From UBA3855 sp964472035 (GTDB lineage Bacteria > Bacillota > Clostridia > Oscillospirales > Ruminococcaceae): a DNA stretch of 64,000 nt. Position 1 is the first letter of the stretch. Each line of letters begins with the position of its first letter. Of the stretch, positions 50,576 to 59,691 are shown piece by piece. The stretch spans positions 1 through 64,000 of the forward strand of contig CAYYIT010000001.1 in NCBI GenBank assembly GCA_964472035.1. Direction: 5' to 3'. The notes under the pieces were generated by a model. It was not told where the DNA came from. It saw only the letters and a list, made by a program, of their open reading frames with translations, and did not search any database. The translations under genes were made by a program, and so were the position numbers.

Positions 50576-51670
50576 TCACACTTCCTCCTCATCCGTCACT
50601 GCATCGTTCACATAGAGCTGCCGTTCTTTCAGATACTGAATCAGCTCCGGATGTCGGATGCCCTTCACAAATTCCGTCCATGACTGCTGTTCCAGCTCTT
50701 CCTGTGACATAAAAAGAGCCGCATTGCAGATCTCATCAACGAGCTGCAATGCGGCAATCAATGTGTTGTATTTCAGCGTCCCACGGAACAAACGGAATTC
50801 AATGGTGTGGTAGTTACAGAGATTGACAGCGGTATATCTGCCATAACACGAAGTTTTTGCTTTATCAAGAATCTCCTTTCCGGTTTTCTCAAATCCATAA
50901 CGAGTCGCCCAGCGGTTCATGTTGCTCTCCTTACGTCGAGAGAAACAGTAGATTTCGTTCCAGTGAACTTCGACAAAGTAGAGGATCTTGGCGATCACAT
51001 CCTCCTGTTCCGCCTGATTCATGCCGAACGCCGTCCGGTTTACATGGATGTGCAGCCCGCAGGTGGAAGTCTGATGGGAGCGATAACCGAGGGATACCGC
51101 CTTTTTCATGATTTCCTGCCAGCAGAAATTCTGGTGATACGCAAGACTCATCGGATGGCTGACGATCTCCATCCCGTCATCGAGCGAACCATCCGATTTG
51201 ATGTAGATGTGCTGATCCCCATGATTGGCGATTTCCAGCAGTTCATCCGCATAATCCTCATCCTTGCCGCCGTCATCGATCTCCAGCTCCACCCCATAGA
51301 AGCGCTTGCCTTCGCCATAGAAGATGGGATCCGGCTTGTAGCTGTATTCTTTGATGGAGCCATTGTTGCAGCGGTCGTGGTAGCAGTCCGCGCAGTAGTC
51401 GTAACCATTCAGTTCGTAGGTGTCATCGTTTCGGAGCAAACGATCACATCCGTAGCAGTGTGTGTAGTGGGTTTCATAGCATCTCTGGCAAAGTGTGGTG
51501 TCGTCATCGCCGTAGGAATCCGTTTCAAAGATCACCTCATCGCAGTGATCACAGATGCAGCAGTACTCATCCACACAGTCACGGCAGAGGATCTCCTCGC
51601 CAACATTGACCGCATCATCCGGATACTCGATCACCACACCGCAGTGCGTGCAGATAATTTGTTCTTCCAT
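50576..51670 (-). CDS. Amidoligase with N-terminal multi-zinc (LIM-like) domain
   Basis: 364 aa from the ATG at 51670 (GGAGGT at proper distance; an ATG 6 bases earlier is too close). Residues 1-~105 hold four or five CxxC knuckles (CTHC, CRDC, CCICDHC, CQRC, CYGC, CADC), a LIM/treble-clef-like array. Residues ~120-300 are an Amidoligase_2 domain: FYGVELEID (126-), IKSDGSL, EIVSHP, CGLHIHV (204-210) and HTIEFRLFRGT (288-). It is predicted to use ATP to form amide bonds; the GATase II next door could supply ammonia. The domain layout differs from the prophage amidoligase at 7984. Confidence 0.92.
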   Translation of the reverse strand: MEEQIICTHCGVVIEYPDDAVNVGEEILCRDCVDEYCCICDHCDEVIFETDSYGDDDTTLCQRCYETHYTHCYGCDRLLRNDDTYELNGYDYCADCYHDRCNNGSIKEYSYKPDPIFYGEGKRFYGVELEIDDGGKDEDYADELLEIANHGDQHIYIKSDGSLDDGMEIVSHPMSLAYHQNFCWQEIMKKAVSLGYRSHQTSTCGLHIHVNRTAFGMNQAEQEDVIAKILYFVEVHWNEIYCFSRRKESNMNRWATRYGFEKTGKEILDKAKTSCYGRYTAVNLCNYHTIEFRLFRGTLKYNTLIAALQLVDEICNAALFMSQEELEQQSWTEFVKGIRHPELIQYLKERQLYVNDAVTDEEEV

Positions 51671-51693
51671 TTCCATTACCTCCAAATACAAAA

Positions 51694-51726
51694 ATTCCCG
51701 ATAAGGCGTGATTTCCTTATCGGGAT
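51694..51726 (-). promoter_or_regulatory. Terminator-like hairpin in the amidoligase leader
   Basis: CCCGATAAGG and CCTTATCGGG form a perfect 10-bp stem; on the minus strand it is followed by AATTTTTG and then the GGAGGT site of the amidoligase. It may act as an attenuator. Confidence 0.6.
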
Positions 51727-51845
51727 TATAATATATATTTGAGGGGTTGGGTGTTACGGGTGCCTTTGGGAAAATATTTCTCTCCGTTTCTGCCATTACC
51801 TCAAAATTTGTATGATTACAAAACATTAAGCGGTACACTGCATAT

Positions 51846-51871
51846 AAAAAAGGGACGGTCACCCCGTCCCA
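51846..51871 (-). terminator. Terminator of the 51890 gene
   Basis: GGGACGG (51852-51858) pairs with CCGTCCC (51864-51870), minus-strand tail TTTTTT. The rest of 51727-51845 holds no gene and probably the amidoligase promoter. Confidence 0.75.
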
Positions 51872-51889
51872 CTATTCACAACATCTATT

Positions 51890-52741
51890 TTACTGATCGA
51901 CCTCCTCAAATGTATAACCTGGATGCGGTGCTTTCCGATACTTAATGTAGGAGGCCATAAACCAGTTGATTTGTTTTATCTGTGAGGTATAATACGGATC
52001 AAGTGTGAACACATACTGCTTTCCCGCACGTGTTTCGTATAGTCTCACCTCAAAAGGGACTCCTACAATCCTCTCAAGATTCACTTCGCCATCAGCTTCT
52101 ACCAGATCGTAGAGCTGACAAAACACATCAAACTCATATTGGTTGGTCGAATGTATTCTGTTAAAGTAATAGTCAAACTCACGGACATAGCCGCCATTGA
52201 CAACAGCTACGATCAAACGCACAGTTTCATCATCAGGATTCTGTCTATCCCGATACACCTTATAATCTACAACAAACCCGAAATATCCAAATCTCGCCTC
52301 ATATCCCTCCTCATTGTATGGTAGACAAGTGTAGTCCTTAACAATATCCGGAAGATTGTCGACAGTTTCACTAATCCTTAACTTGTCCAGATACCTCCCC
52401 TCCTGTGACAAATCGATACTATCATCATTATATACAGGAGATAGCGCAACCAAACCACATTCACGGTCAAACTCAGCCACACAGTAACATCCCAGTGCCA
52501 GCGAAAGATCAACCTGATCCGTTCCATCATCTTCTGTCACAAGTTCAAAGTCTCTGATAAATCTCTGAAATTCTGCCCTGCCATTTCTGAAAATACTGTT
52601 GTAATACTTCCGATAAGATTCTACCATTTTTCCTGTCCAAACTGCTACTGTAACCGAAACACCAATAACACCATCTGACTTATAAGCATTCAGTGCTGTA
52701 ATAATTCCAATATACTCGCCTTCTATAATCGTTCTTTTCAT
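51890..52741 (-). CDS. Hypothetical protein, 283 aa
   Basis: Minus strand, ATG at 52741 after AAAGGAG. Segments MKRTIIEGEYIGIITALNAY, then SVTVAVWTGKMVESYRKYYN and LALGCYCVAEFDRECGLVAL, suggest an acidic alpha/beta protein with no signal peptide or membrane segment. I do not recognise the family. Its own terminator follows. Confidence 0.75.
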   Translation of the reverse strand: MKRTIIEGEYIGIITALNAYKSDGVIGVSVTVAVWTGKMVESYRKYYNSIFRNGRAEFQRFIRDFELVTEDDGTDQVDLSLALGCYCVAEFDRECGLVALSPVYNDDSIDLSQEGRYLDKLRISETVDNLPDIVKDYTCLPYNEEGYEARFGYFGFVVDYKVYRDRQNPDDETVRLIVAVVNGGYVREFDYYFNRIHSTNQYEFDVFCQLYDLVEADGEVNLERIVGVPFEVRLYETRAGKQYVFTLDPYYTSQIKQINWFMASYIKYRKAPHPGYTFEEVDQ

Positions 52742-52825
52742 TTAAATTTCTCCTTTCGTTAATTAAATTAACTATTTGCTGTCTTTGTTCTCTTGTGCAG
52801 AATCGCACTAAGGTTGATGGAAAGC

Positions 52826-52856
52826 CATCACCTGCATCACCGTGATGTAGGTGATG
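52826..52856. repeat. 31-base near-perfect palindrome
   Basis: CATCACCTGCATCAC (52826-52840) and GTGATGTAGGTGATG (52842-52856) pair with one mismatch around a single base. It lies in the 263-base gap between the helicase gene and the 51890 gene, which holds no gene. Could be an operator, a replication-origin iteron pair or a hairpin. Confidence 0.6.
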
Positions 52857-53004
52857 CACTTTTCTGTAAGCATCTTAGTAAGCTCTATACACCACTGCTG
52901 CTCCCCCGCTCGAACCAGTCACCCGTAACACTATAACTTTCCATCCTATTAGCCCGCACAGCAGTTGCATACCGCTGTGCAAGCATTGGTTTAGCAGATT
53001 TTGA

Positions 53005-54420
53005 CTATACTCCTCTGATAGAGACATTTTTCAAGTAATCTCCACTGGAAAGGTGTTTCTCCTCAATTCCCAGGAACTCCGTATCGTTGATTTCTCTCAG
53101 CTGACGGAGGAATTGGATGGAGGACAGTGTATTAACGAAGTGATTCTCTGCACAGAATCTCTTGAAGGCAGCAAAGAACAGAGAACGTTTGGTTTTCACA
53201 TGTTCCTCCGGCTCGTGCAGGAGCAAGCACGAATTGACAAAAGCCTTAACTACGTTATGCTCATTCTTGTAATGCTCTAAGGCATCTTCACAAGCCTGGG
53301 AATAGGTCAGGTTGCAGTTATTATCAAAATAACGATCTAACCCTTCCAAGGCAAAATTGCAGATACCAGGCAGTTCCTCCATCAACTTCTCTTCCAAATC
53401 TACGTCCTTATAACTTACGCCGTCCATCGGTTCCTGTCCTGGAGCAAGATCATGGTAACGCTTGTTGAAGGGAATGATCAGAAGACGTCTGTAGAATCCA
53501 TCACTGTAATCCTTAGTCTGGATCATCTCGTTCGCAAGAAGGATGAACTTACTGTGGATCTCCGTGGCGTAGGATTTCTGGAACTTCTCCTCTACCTCCA
53601 CGGAATCTCCGCCAGTGAGGGACTTGAGATCCGATGTACTGTAAAGTTTTTCGCTCTTTGTCTCCGAAGAAATGTTCAGCAGCTTGTAATCCAGATTCTG
53701 CTTGGCAAAACGACTGCCGCCAAGCTGATCCAGGGCAATGGCAGAGACATTCTTCTCGCCTACCATCTTCTTGATAATGTTGGCAAGCAGCGACTTACCA
53801 TTAGACCCTCCTCCCAGAAAGATCACAGGCTTCTGCATGATATCATCATAGTACAGACAGATGCCCATGATTTCTTGAATCAGATCGATTCTCTCCTGAT
53901 CACCCTCGAAGATGTCCTCCAGAAATTTTTGAAATTTTGGAGCAGTTGCGTTCAAATCAAACTTATAGGGAAGCTGCATGAGGCAAAAATGCTCTGGTGA
54001 TGGAGAATAAATCTCATTCTTATCATAGTCCAGAATCGCATTGGAGAAGAGGATTTTCCCCGGTTTCATACCATTATCCGCCGCATAGGAAAGCTTGCGT
54101 ATGAAACAGGGGACATACTCGCCTTCCATTCTTCTGCTCCAGATGGTCCGATCTGCTTCCTCGATCACATGATAGAACATCTTCTTGTACTGCGGAGCCT
54201 CCAAGAGTTCATAGCGTTCCGCTTTATAGTTGTAGAAATAGCACTTCTCCTTGGAGTTCAGTGCATCCATTCTCGTAAACAGATAGTCCACAAACTTGTT
54301 CGAGTTCAGGACAAGCTTACCACGATTGTTTACAGTGAACCCTCGCTGTTCCAGCAAATACATGCTGTTCTGGTCTTCTGCTTCCATTTCTGTCAGCTCT
54401 TCGGTTTCTACCTCATGCAT
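53005..54420 (-). CDS. D5/P4-type phage helicase-primase, helicase part
   Basis: 471 aa. D5_N-like region ~130-200 (KPGKILFSNAILDYDKNEIY), then the superfamily 3 helicase: VIFLGGGSNGKSLLANIIKK (Walker A ~203), LLNISSETK (Walker B region), SKFILLANEMIQTKDYSDGF (motif C) and YRRLLIIPF. The N-terminal primase domain of full P4-type proteins (about 750 aa) is missing and no convincing ribosome site precedes the ATG at 54420, so the gene may be 5'-truncated. It suggests autonomous replication of the tRNA-Met element, like a P4-type satellite. Confidence 0.88.
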   Translation of the reverse strand: MHEVETEELTEMEAEDQNSMYLLEQRGFTVNNRGKLVLNSNKFVDYLFTRMDALNSKEKCYFYNYKAERYELLEAPQYKKMFYHVIEEADRTIWSRRMEGEYVPCFIRKLSYAADNGMKPGKILFSNAILDYDKNEIYSPSPEHFCLMQLPYKFDLNATAPKFQKFLEDIFEGDQERIDLIQEIMGICLYYDDIMQKPVIFLGGGSNGKSLLANIIKKMVGEKNVSAIALDQLGGSRFAKQNLDYKLLNISSETKSEKLYSTSDLKSLTGGDSVEVEEKFQKSYATEIHSKFILLANEMIQTKDYSDGFYRRLLIIPFNKRYHDLAPGQEPMDGVSYKDVDLEEKLMEELPGICNFALEGLDRYFDNNCNLTYSQACEDALEHYKNEHNVVKAFVNSCLLLHEPEEHVKTKRSLFFAAFKRFCAENHFVNTLSSIQFLRQLREINDTEFLGIEEKHLSSGDYLKNVSIRGV

Positions 54421-54561
54421 CTATGTGCGCAACACTGAGCAGGGATGCGAATTTATTAGATCCATCACTGCAGAAAACGCATTAGTACAGTATGTCTAAC
54501 CGAAGTATCCTGTTGGTTATTTCCCATAAGGTTAATTGCTCATTCTTTGATACCTACTGCA

Positions 54562-54611
54562 AAAAATCCCCCTAAACCTGTAATAGCTGGTTTAGGGGGA
54601 TTTTATTATCA
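54562..54611. terminator. Strong bidirectional terminator
   Basis: AATCCCCCTAAACC pairs with GGTTTAGGGGGATT with A and T tracts on both sides. Confidence 0.8.
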
Positions 54612-54634
54612 TATATGAATCTATCCACCTCGCC

Positions 54635-54822
54635 TTACATCGCCGGCATCATGTGGATTTTGAAGAAGGTGTGCTGTCCGTGGAAGAAAACCTCATCACT
54701 TTTGTCATCGAACGAATTACCAGACCCCCATGGACATCTACAGCCATGCGCTGCAAAAGGCCGAAAAAAGCGGCAAGCATGGATCAATTCTCCTCTGTCC
54801 GACAAGCCGACAGCCAAGCTAA
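54635..54822 (+). pseudogene. Decayed tyrosine integrase remnant (inverted copy)
   Basis: One frame reads HHVDFEEGVLSVEENLITFV then IERIT, matching WQHVDMENGILSVEENLVTV of the intact integrase at 47006. After an internal deletion and a frame change, MDIYSHALQKAEKSGK matches its TMDIYSHVLQKVEKE tail (active-site Tyr region). It is on the opposite strand from the intact gene and is followed by a similar terminator. Confidence 0.8.
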
Positions 54823-54870
54823 AAAATCCGGAATCCTCCTGTACGGAGAATTCCGGATGATTTGTTTTTT
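54821..54870 (+). terminator. Terminator of the integrase remnant
   Basis: ATCCGGAAT (54826-54834) pairs with ATTCCGGAT (54850-54858), then TTTGTTTTTT. It resembles the intact integrase terminator in layout. Confidence 0.75.
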
Positions 54871-54916
54871 GCCAGTGATGTGAGTGATACGGTTTTACAT
54901 TCTTGAATATATACCA

Positions 54917-57900
54917 TTACCCCTCATTCATGAATTCTTCCAGTGTACCTTCATAGCCCACACCCACAGCCGCTGCATAGATGAGGATTTCCGCGGCATC
55001 TGTTGCGTCGAATGCGCCGTCTCCGTTGACATCGGCAGCAAGCTCCTGGATTTCTGTCAATCCGCTTTCGTAGCCAGAGCCGACCGCGGCAGCAGCGATC
55101 AGAATCGTCGCTGCATCCACAGCATCGACCTGACCGTCTTCATCCAGATCGCCCAGCAGATAGCTCACAGGCTCTTCTTCTCCGCAGAGGGTACAAGCAC
55201 CATCCGCATAGCTATGCTCGCAGTACATCCAGTAACTGAGCGTCAGCTCACCTGCGTAGTCTCCCGTTCCGGTGATGGTCAGCATGTACGAACCGATCGC
55301 GTCTGCGGTGGTATCGCCGGACAGGGTGTAGTCCGTGCCCTCGGTGAGGGTCACGCCGCCGCAGGTCACCACGGGGCTTGCCGTCTGCACAGTGCCGTCA
55401 TAAACCAGATCCTCCAGCACGATGGAAGCACCGGAGATCGTTCTTTGGGCAGGGACAGCAAGCAGTACAGCATCCGCCACGTCCTCGATGGGGGTGTAGG
55501 TGATATCCAGCGTGCCGTCACTTGCGGAAACATACTGGTTCAGGTAGAGCAGATTGTCCGCAGAGAGCAGATTTTCAGCGGTACCGGAACGCAGGGCGTA
55601 GAAGTTGTAGAGCGTGTCCGGCAGGAGATCGTTGTAGGAGGTTGTGGCTGCTGTGCCGCTTGTTGCAAGGGGCGCAGTGGTTTTTGCAGCTGCGGAGAGG
55701 GTCTCCGATGTGGGGGATGCGGGAGCAGCACTGCCGCCAATGGCGACACCGTCCATGATTTTGATGGGGGTGGCGCTGTCAATCCCCTCATCATACTCAT
55801 ACTCATACATATCGCCTCCAGAATTACCGTTTCCGAGCTGACCATTACCATTCCTTCCCCACATGTACAGACTGCCGTCCTCCGTGATGGCGGCGCTGTG
55901 ATCATCACCAAGACTGACCGCTGCGACATTGTCCATGATTTTGATGGGGGTGGCGCTGTTCTCCGTGGTGCCGTTGCCGAGCTGACCATCACCATTATCT
56001 CCCCACAGATACAGACTGCCGTCCTCTGTGATGGCGGCGCTGTGATCAACTCCAAGACTGACCGCTGCTACATTGTCCATGATTTTGATGGGGGTGGCGC
56101 TGTCCTCCGTGGTGCCGTTGCCGAGCTGACCATCACCATTATATCCCCACAGATACAGACTGCCGTCCTCCGTGATGGCGGCGCTGTGCCAATATCCAAG
56201 ACTGACCGCTGCGACATTGTCCATGATTTTGATGGGGGTGGCGCTATCCTCCTCAGTGCCGTTTCCGAGCTGACCATTACCATTATTTCCCCACATGTAC
56301 AGACTGCCGTCCTCCGTGATGGCGGCGCTGTGACGACTTCCAAGACTGACCGCTGCGACATTGTCCATGATTTTGACGGGGGTGGCGCGATCCTCTGTGG
56401 TGCCGTCACCGAGCTGACCACGATAATTATTTCCCCACAGATACAGACTGCCGTCCTCCGTGATGGCGGCGCTGTGATCGTTCCCAAGACTGACCGCTGC
56501 AACATTGTCCATGATTTTGATGGGGGTGGCGCTATCCTCCTCGGTGCCGTTGCCGAGCTGACCATACCAATTATCTCCCCACAGATACAGACTGCCGTCC
56601 TCCGTGATGGCGGCGCTGTGATAGGCTCCAAGACTGACCGCTGCGACATTGTCCATGATTTTGATGGGGGTGGCGCTATCCTCCTCGGTGCCGTTGCCGA
56701 GCTGACCATACCAATTATCTCCCCACAGATACAGACTGCCGTCCTCCGTGATGGCGGCGCTGTGATACCTTCCAAGACTGACGGCCGAAGAAACAATCTC
56801 CATCGGCGGCGGCAGAACCAGCGTCACCGCTGTCTCCTCTGCGTCCACGGTGAATGCCTGTGACTTTGTACGGAAGCCCTCTGCGGATGCCTTGATGGTG
56901 CAGTCCCCCAGCGGAATACGCAGAACAGCAGTACCGTCCGCACCCGTGAGCACGGTATCCTCACCGCCCTCATAGGTTACTTCTGCGCCCTCAATGCGGT
57001 TGCCCGCTTCATCCTCCACGGTGACAGTCACCTTGGGCAGCGTGCACACCAGCACCACATCCACCTGCAGAAAGTCCCCTGTAAAGGTGAACGAGCACTC
57101 CTGCGTCTCATAATTGAGCTTGGAGACGGTCATGGTGTAGTCGCCCTCCTCCAGCTCCGTCTTGTAGATGCCCTCGGCGTTTGTATATGGCACAAGGTCA
57201 TTCACACCGGAAACGAGTACCTTTGCATTCTGGAGCGGCTGGCCGTACTCATCCGTAACACGGACATAGACATAGGGATCGGGAACCAGCTGGAAGGACA
57301 GACTCTGCCCCTCGTCATAGATGGTGAGCGTCTGCGTCACTGCCTGATAGCCCGTATCACTGATCGTCAGCTCATAGGTGCCATTGGGCAGCTTCAGTTC
57401 GACATCGCCGCTGGCATTGGTGTATTCCGGGTCGCCGTCTCCTGCAATGCTGATCTTTGCAAATTCAAGAGGCTCGCCCTCTTCATTCTCCACATGGATG
57501 GACACGGTATGTTCCACGGGTGACAGGATGATCTGGTACTCATTCGTCTTTGTCTCGTTGATTTTCAGGTTACCCTCCGGATCCACAGAGAGGTTGAGCG
57601 TGGTGGTCTTGTCGTCAAAACGCTCCTTCGTTGTCTCAATGGTCGTTGTGCCCTTACCGAGGTAGACCGCCGCCTTGCCGTTTTCATCGGTCAGAAGTGC
57701 ACCCTCGAGCGGTGTGCCCCAGAGCACATTATCAGCCGTCATGACCGTATCTTCGGATGTGAACTCCATACTCACACCCTCAATGGGGTTCTTCTTCAGA
57801 TTCACACACTGCAGCTCCACACGGTACAGCTGATGGGGGCATTCCTCAAAGTCCAGCTCGTCATAATCGAAGGAATAGTAGAAATCCCCTATTTTATGGG

Positions 57901-59608
57901 TTTTGTCGAGGAGCTTAAGCTCCGCACTGAGCTTATCCTTGAAAAGTCCTACCTTGAAGGACAGGCTGTACTTGAAATTCAGGTCGCCGTCAATGCAGGC
58001 ATTGCAAGCGTGCATCTCGCCCATTTTCGTTACATCTGTGTTCATATCGGACGCAAGCAAACCGCTCATCTTGGCCACGATTTCCACACCCACATTGCCG
58101 GTCATACTCATGGAAAGGATCTTCTCATTGATGAGAGAAATCTTAGGCATCAGATCCAGACCAAAGTAGAAGGTTCCCTGTGCCTTGGCGCTCAGGGTGA
58201 ACTTCGGAGCCTTTGAGATGTTTTCAAGCGTACCGGAGTCCGCATCTGCACGCAAGCCGACAGAACCCGTCCATGTTCCGCTTGCAGACAGCTCTCCACT
58301 CAGCTTGACGATGAACGAGGGCGTGATCTCCACGATACATCCAGCAACGGGCGCAAATCCAACCGTTCCGATGGGAACAGTCAGCTGCGCTGCACCCGTT
58401 GCACTAAAGGTGATTGCCGAAGAATAGGAAAGCTGCAGTTCGGCATAGTTCTGTGAAGCAGAGACATACAGCTTAAAGGAAAGCGAAGCTGAAAGCGCAA
58501 AGCTGGCACTGACCTTAACAGAACCCTTCAGTGAGCTGACAGTCTGGTTGTGGTCATTGGTTTGACCTTTGATTTCCTTCTCAAACTCTTTTTTTAGTGA
58601 AACCTTTGCAGTTTCGGTTGCTGATGCGCCCGATTTTATCTGGGCGTTGCTGAGAACTTCGGAGGACTGCGGCTGTTCGATCACATCGCCGTTTTCATCC
58701 ACAATAACAGCGCCTTCTGCAGGAGCAATATCGGCATCCTCCATCCCCTGCTCAGCCTCAATACGAACGTATTCGAACACTTCATCCATTGAAGTTTCTC
58801 CGCCTGTAATAGTAACGGTAGTACCGTCCACATTCATCTCCGCAATTTTCACGATGAGCAGATCATTTTCACCGTACTGATAAGCGAAGATATCCCCCAC
58901 CTCCAGCGAAAGGAAGCTGTCGTCAGCATTCTCGATGACATAGACACATGCCGTATCGTCAGCGGATGTGACCACATTGTACCCTTCGTCATTCTGTGAA
59001 ATGAGGATGGTGCTCTCCTCATAGACCGCGAAGTTGTTGGTCGGGTCATCGTCGAAATTCAGGACACGCTCGGCATCGAAATCTTCCACGGTTTTGGAGA
59101 AGAACGCCTGCATTTCCTGCGTGTAATTGGGATTTTCGTAAACCGTACACATCGGTGCAAGGTCCGCCGGATCGATAAGATAGCCCTTCAGATAGAAATA
59201 CTCGGGCATGGCATCGATCTCAATGCTGACTACGGCTTCTGTCTGATCGTAGAGCACCTCAGTACTTCCGGTGGCAAGCAATGTTTCGCCGGACTCGTCA
59301 TAAACCCCGACAACAAGGGTACAGTCATCGGTCGTCTGGAACTCAACATTTGCATGTGTACCGTCCATTTCGATGGAGAAGACATTGCAGCCGTTGTTGG
59401 CGAGCTGCTCTGTCTGCTCGGCACTGATCTCCTTGGCAAGGATGCCGCCTAAGGAATTGGTTGCCTGGATGTCCAAGCTTTCTGTGGAAAGCTCTGTCGA
59501 ACTTTCTGTGGTTTTCTGTGCCGCTGCGTATGTACTGAATGTCTGAATCACGGATGTGACCGACATCATGACCGCCAGAGCAGCCGCTGTGATTTTCCTG
59601 AGCATCAT
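54917..59608 (-). CDS. Giant secreted RCC1-repeat protein with C-terminal dockerin
   Basis: 1563 aa from the ATG at 59608 (AGGAGG 7 bases upstream); signal peptide MMLRKITAAALAVMMSVTSV. Residues ~30-340 are beta-rich; ~340-600 a large unknown domain with Ser/Ala-rich strands; ~660-950 four carboxypeptidase-regulatory/Cna-B-like beta-sandwiches (VSIHVENEEGEPLEFAKISI and similar); ~955-1295 seven RCC1-type repeats of 48 residues (HSAAITEDGSLYLWG); the last ~80 residues a type I dockerin (GDLDEDGQVDAVDAATILIA; DVNGDGAFDATDAAEILIYA). It is probably cellulosome- or surface-attached; binding partner unknown. It is cargo of the tRNA-Met element. Confidence 0.93.
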   Translation of the reverse strand: MMLRKITAAALAVMMSVTSVIQTFSTYAAAQKTTESSTELSTESLDIQATNSLGGILAKEISAEQTEQLANNGCNVFSIEMDGTHANVEFQTTDDCTLVVGVYDESGETLLATGSTEVLYDQTEAVVSIEIDAMPEYFYLKGYLIDPADLAPMCTVYENPNYTQEMQAFFSKTVEDFDAERVLNFDDDPTNNFAVYEESTILISQNDEGYNVVTSADDTACVYVIENADDSFLSLEVGDIFAYQYGENDLLIVKIAEMNVDGTTVTITGGETSMDEVFEYVRIEAEQGMEDADIAPAEGAVIVDENGDVIEQPQSSEVLSNAQIKSGASATETAKVSLKKEFEKEIKGQTNDHNQTVSSLKGSVKVSASFALSASLSFKLYVSASQNYAELQLSYSSAITFSATGAAQLTVPIGTVGFAPVAGCIVEITPSFIVKLSGELSASGTWTGSVGLRADADSGTLENISKAPKFTLSAKAQGTFYFGLDLMPKISLINEKILSMSMTGNVGVEIVAKMSGLLASDMNTDVTKMGEMHACNACIDGDLNFKYSLSFKVGLFKDKLSAELKLLDKTHKIGDFYYSFDYDELDFEECPHQLYRVELQCVNLKKNPIEGVSMEFTSEDTVMTADNVLWGTPLEGALLTDENGKAAVYLGKGTTTIETTKERFDDKTTTLNLSVDPEGNLKINETKTNEYQIILSPVEHTVSIHVENEEGEPLEFAKISIAGDGDPEYTNASGDVELKLPNGTYELTISDTGYQAVTQTLTIYDEGQSLSFQLVPDPYVYVRVTDEYGQPLQNAKVLVSGVNDLVPYTNAEGIYKTELEEGDYTMTVSKLNYETQECSFTFTGDFLQVDVVLVCTLPKVTVTVEDEAGNRIEGAEVTYEGGEDTVLTGADGTAVLRIPLGDCTIKASAEGFRTKSQAFTVDAEETAVTLVLPPPMEIVSSAVSLGRYHSAAITEDGSLYLWGDNWYGQLGNGTEEDSATPIKIMDNVAAVSLGAYHSAAITEDGSLYLWGDNWYGQLGNGTEEDSATPIKIMDNVAAVSLGNDHSAAITEDGSLYLWGNNYRGQLGDGTTEDRATPVKIMDNVAAVSLGSRHSAAITEDGSLYMWGNNGNGQLGNGTEEDSATPIKIMDNVAAVSLGYWHSAAITEDGSLYLWGYNGDGQLGNGTTEDSATPIKIMDNVAAVSLGVDHSAAITEDGSLYLWGDNGDGQLGNGTTENSATPIKIMDNVAAVSLGDDHSAAITEDGSLYMWGRNGNGQLGNGNSGGDMYEYEYDEGIDSATPIKIMDGVAIGGSAAPASPTSETLSAAAKTTAPLATSGTAATTSYNDLLPDTLYNFYALRSGTAENLLSADNLLYLNQYVSASDGTLDITYTPIEDVADAVLLAVPAQRTISGASIVLEDLVYDGTVQTASPVVTCGGVTLTEGTDYTLSGDTTADAIGSYMLTITGTGDYAGELTLSYWMYCEHSYADGACTLCGEEEPVSYLLGDLDEDGQVDAVDAATILIAAAAVGSGYESGLTEIQELAADVNGDGAFDATDAAEILIYAAAVGVGYEGTLEEFMNEG
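55745..56790. repeat. Seven tandem ~144-bp repeats (RCC1 units)
   Basis: Near-identical DNA units encode the RCC1-like repeats; variation is concentrated in the short WGDNWYGQLGNGTEED part. High identity implies recent expansion and a risk of recombination or misassembly. It also creates a long open frame on the plus strand (54884-56863) that is not a gene. Confidence 0.9.
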
Positions 59609-59662
59609 AAAAATCCTCCTGTCTGCATTCACATAACTGTACTATGCAATGGATATAGTTTT

Positions 59663-59691
59663 ATTATATCCCATTTTCAAGGGGATGTCAA
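59663..59691 (-). promoter_or_regulatory. Promoter of the RCC1-dockerin gene
   Basis: On the minus strand TTGACA (59691-59686), 17-base spacer, TATAAT (59668-59663), 55 bases before the start codon. Confidence 0.8.

Noticed and set aside
55745..56790. CRISPR-like repeat array
   Set aside because: The regular 144-base repeats are in-frame protein-coding RCC1 units without spacers; no cas genes or short palindromic repeats were seen in the window.
54884..56863. 659-codon open frame on the plus strand
   Set aside because: It is antisense to the RCC1-repeat gene. Its repetitive sequence (HDFDGGGAV units) is a by-product of the tandem DNA repeats; no ribosome site or family match, while the minus-strand frame has signal peptide and dockerin.
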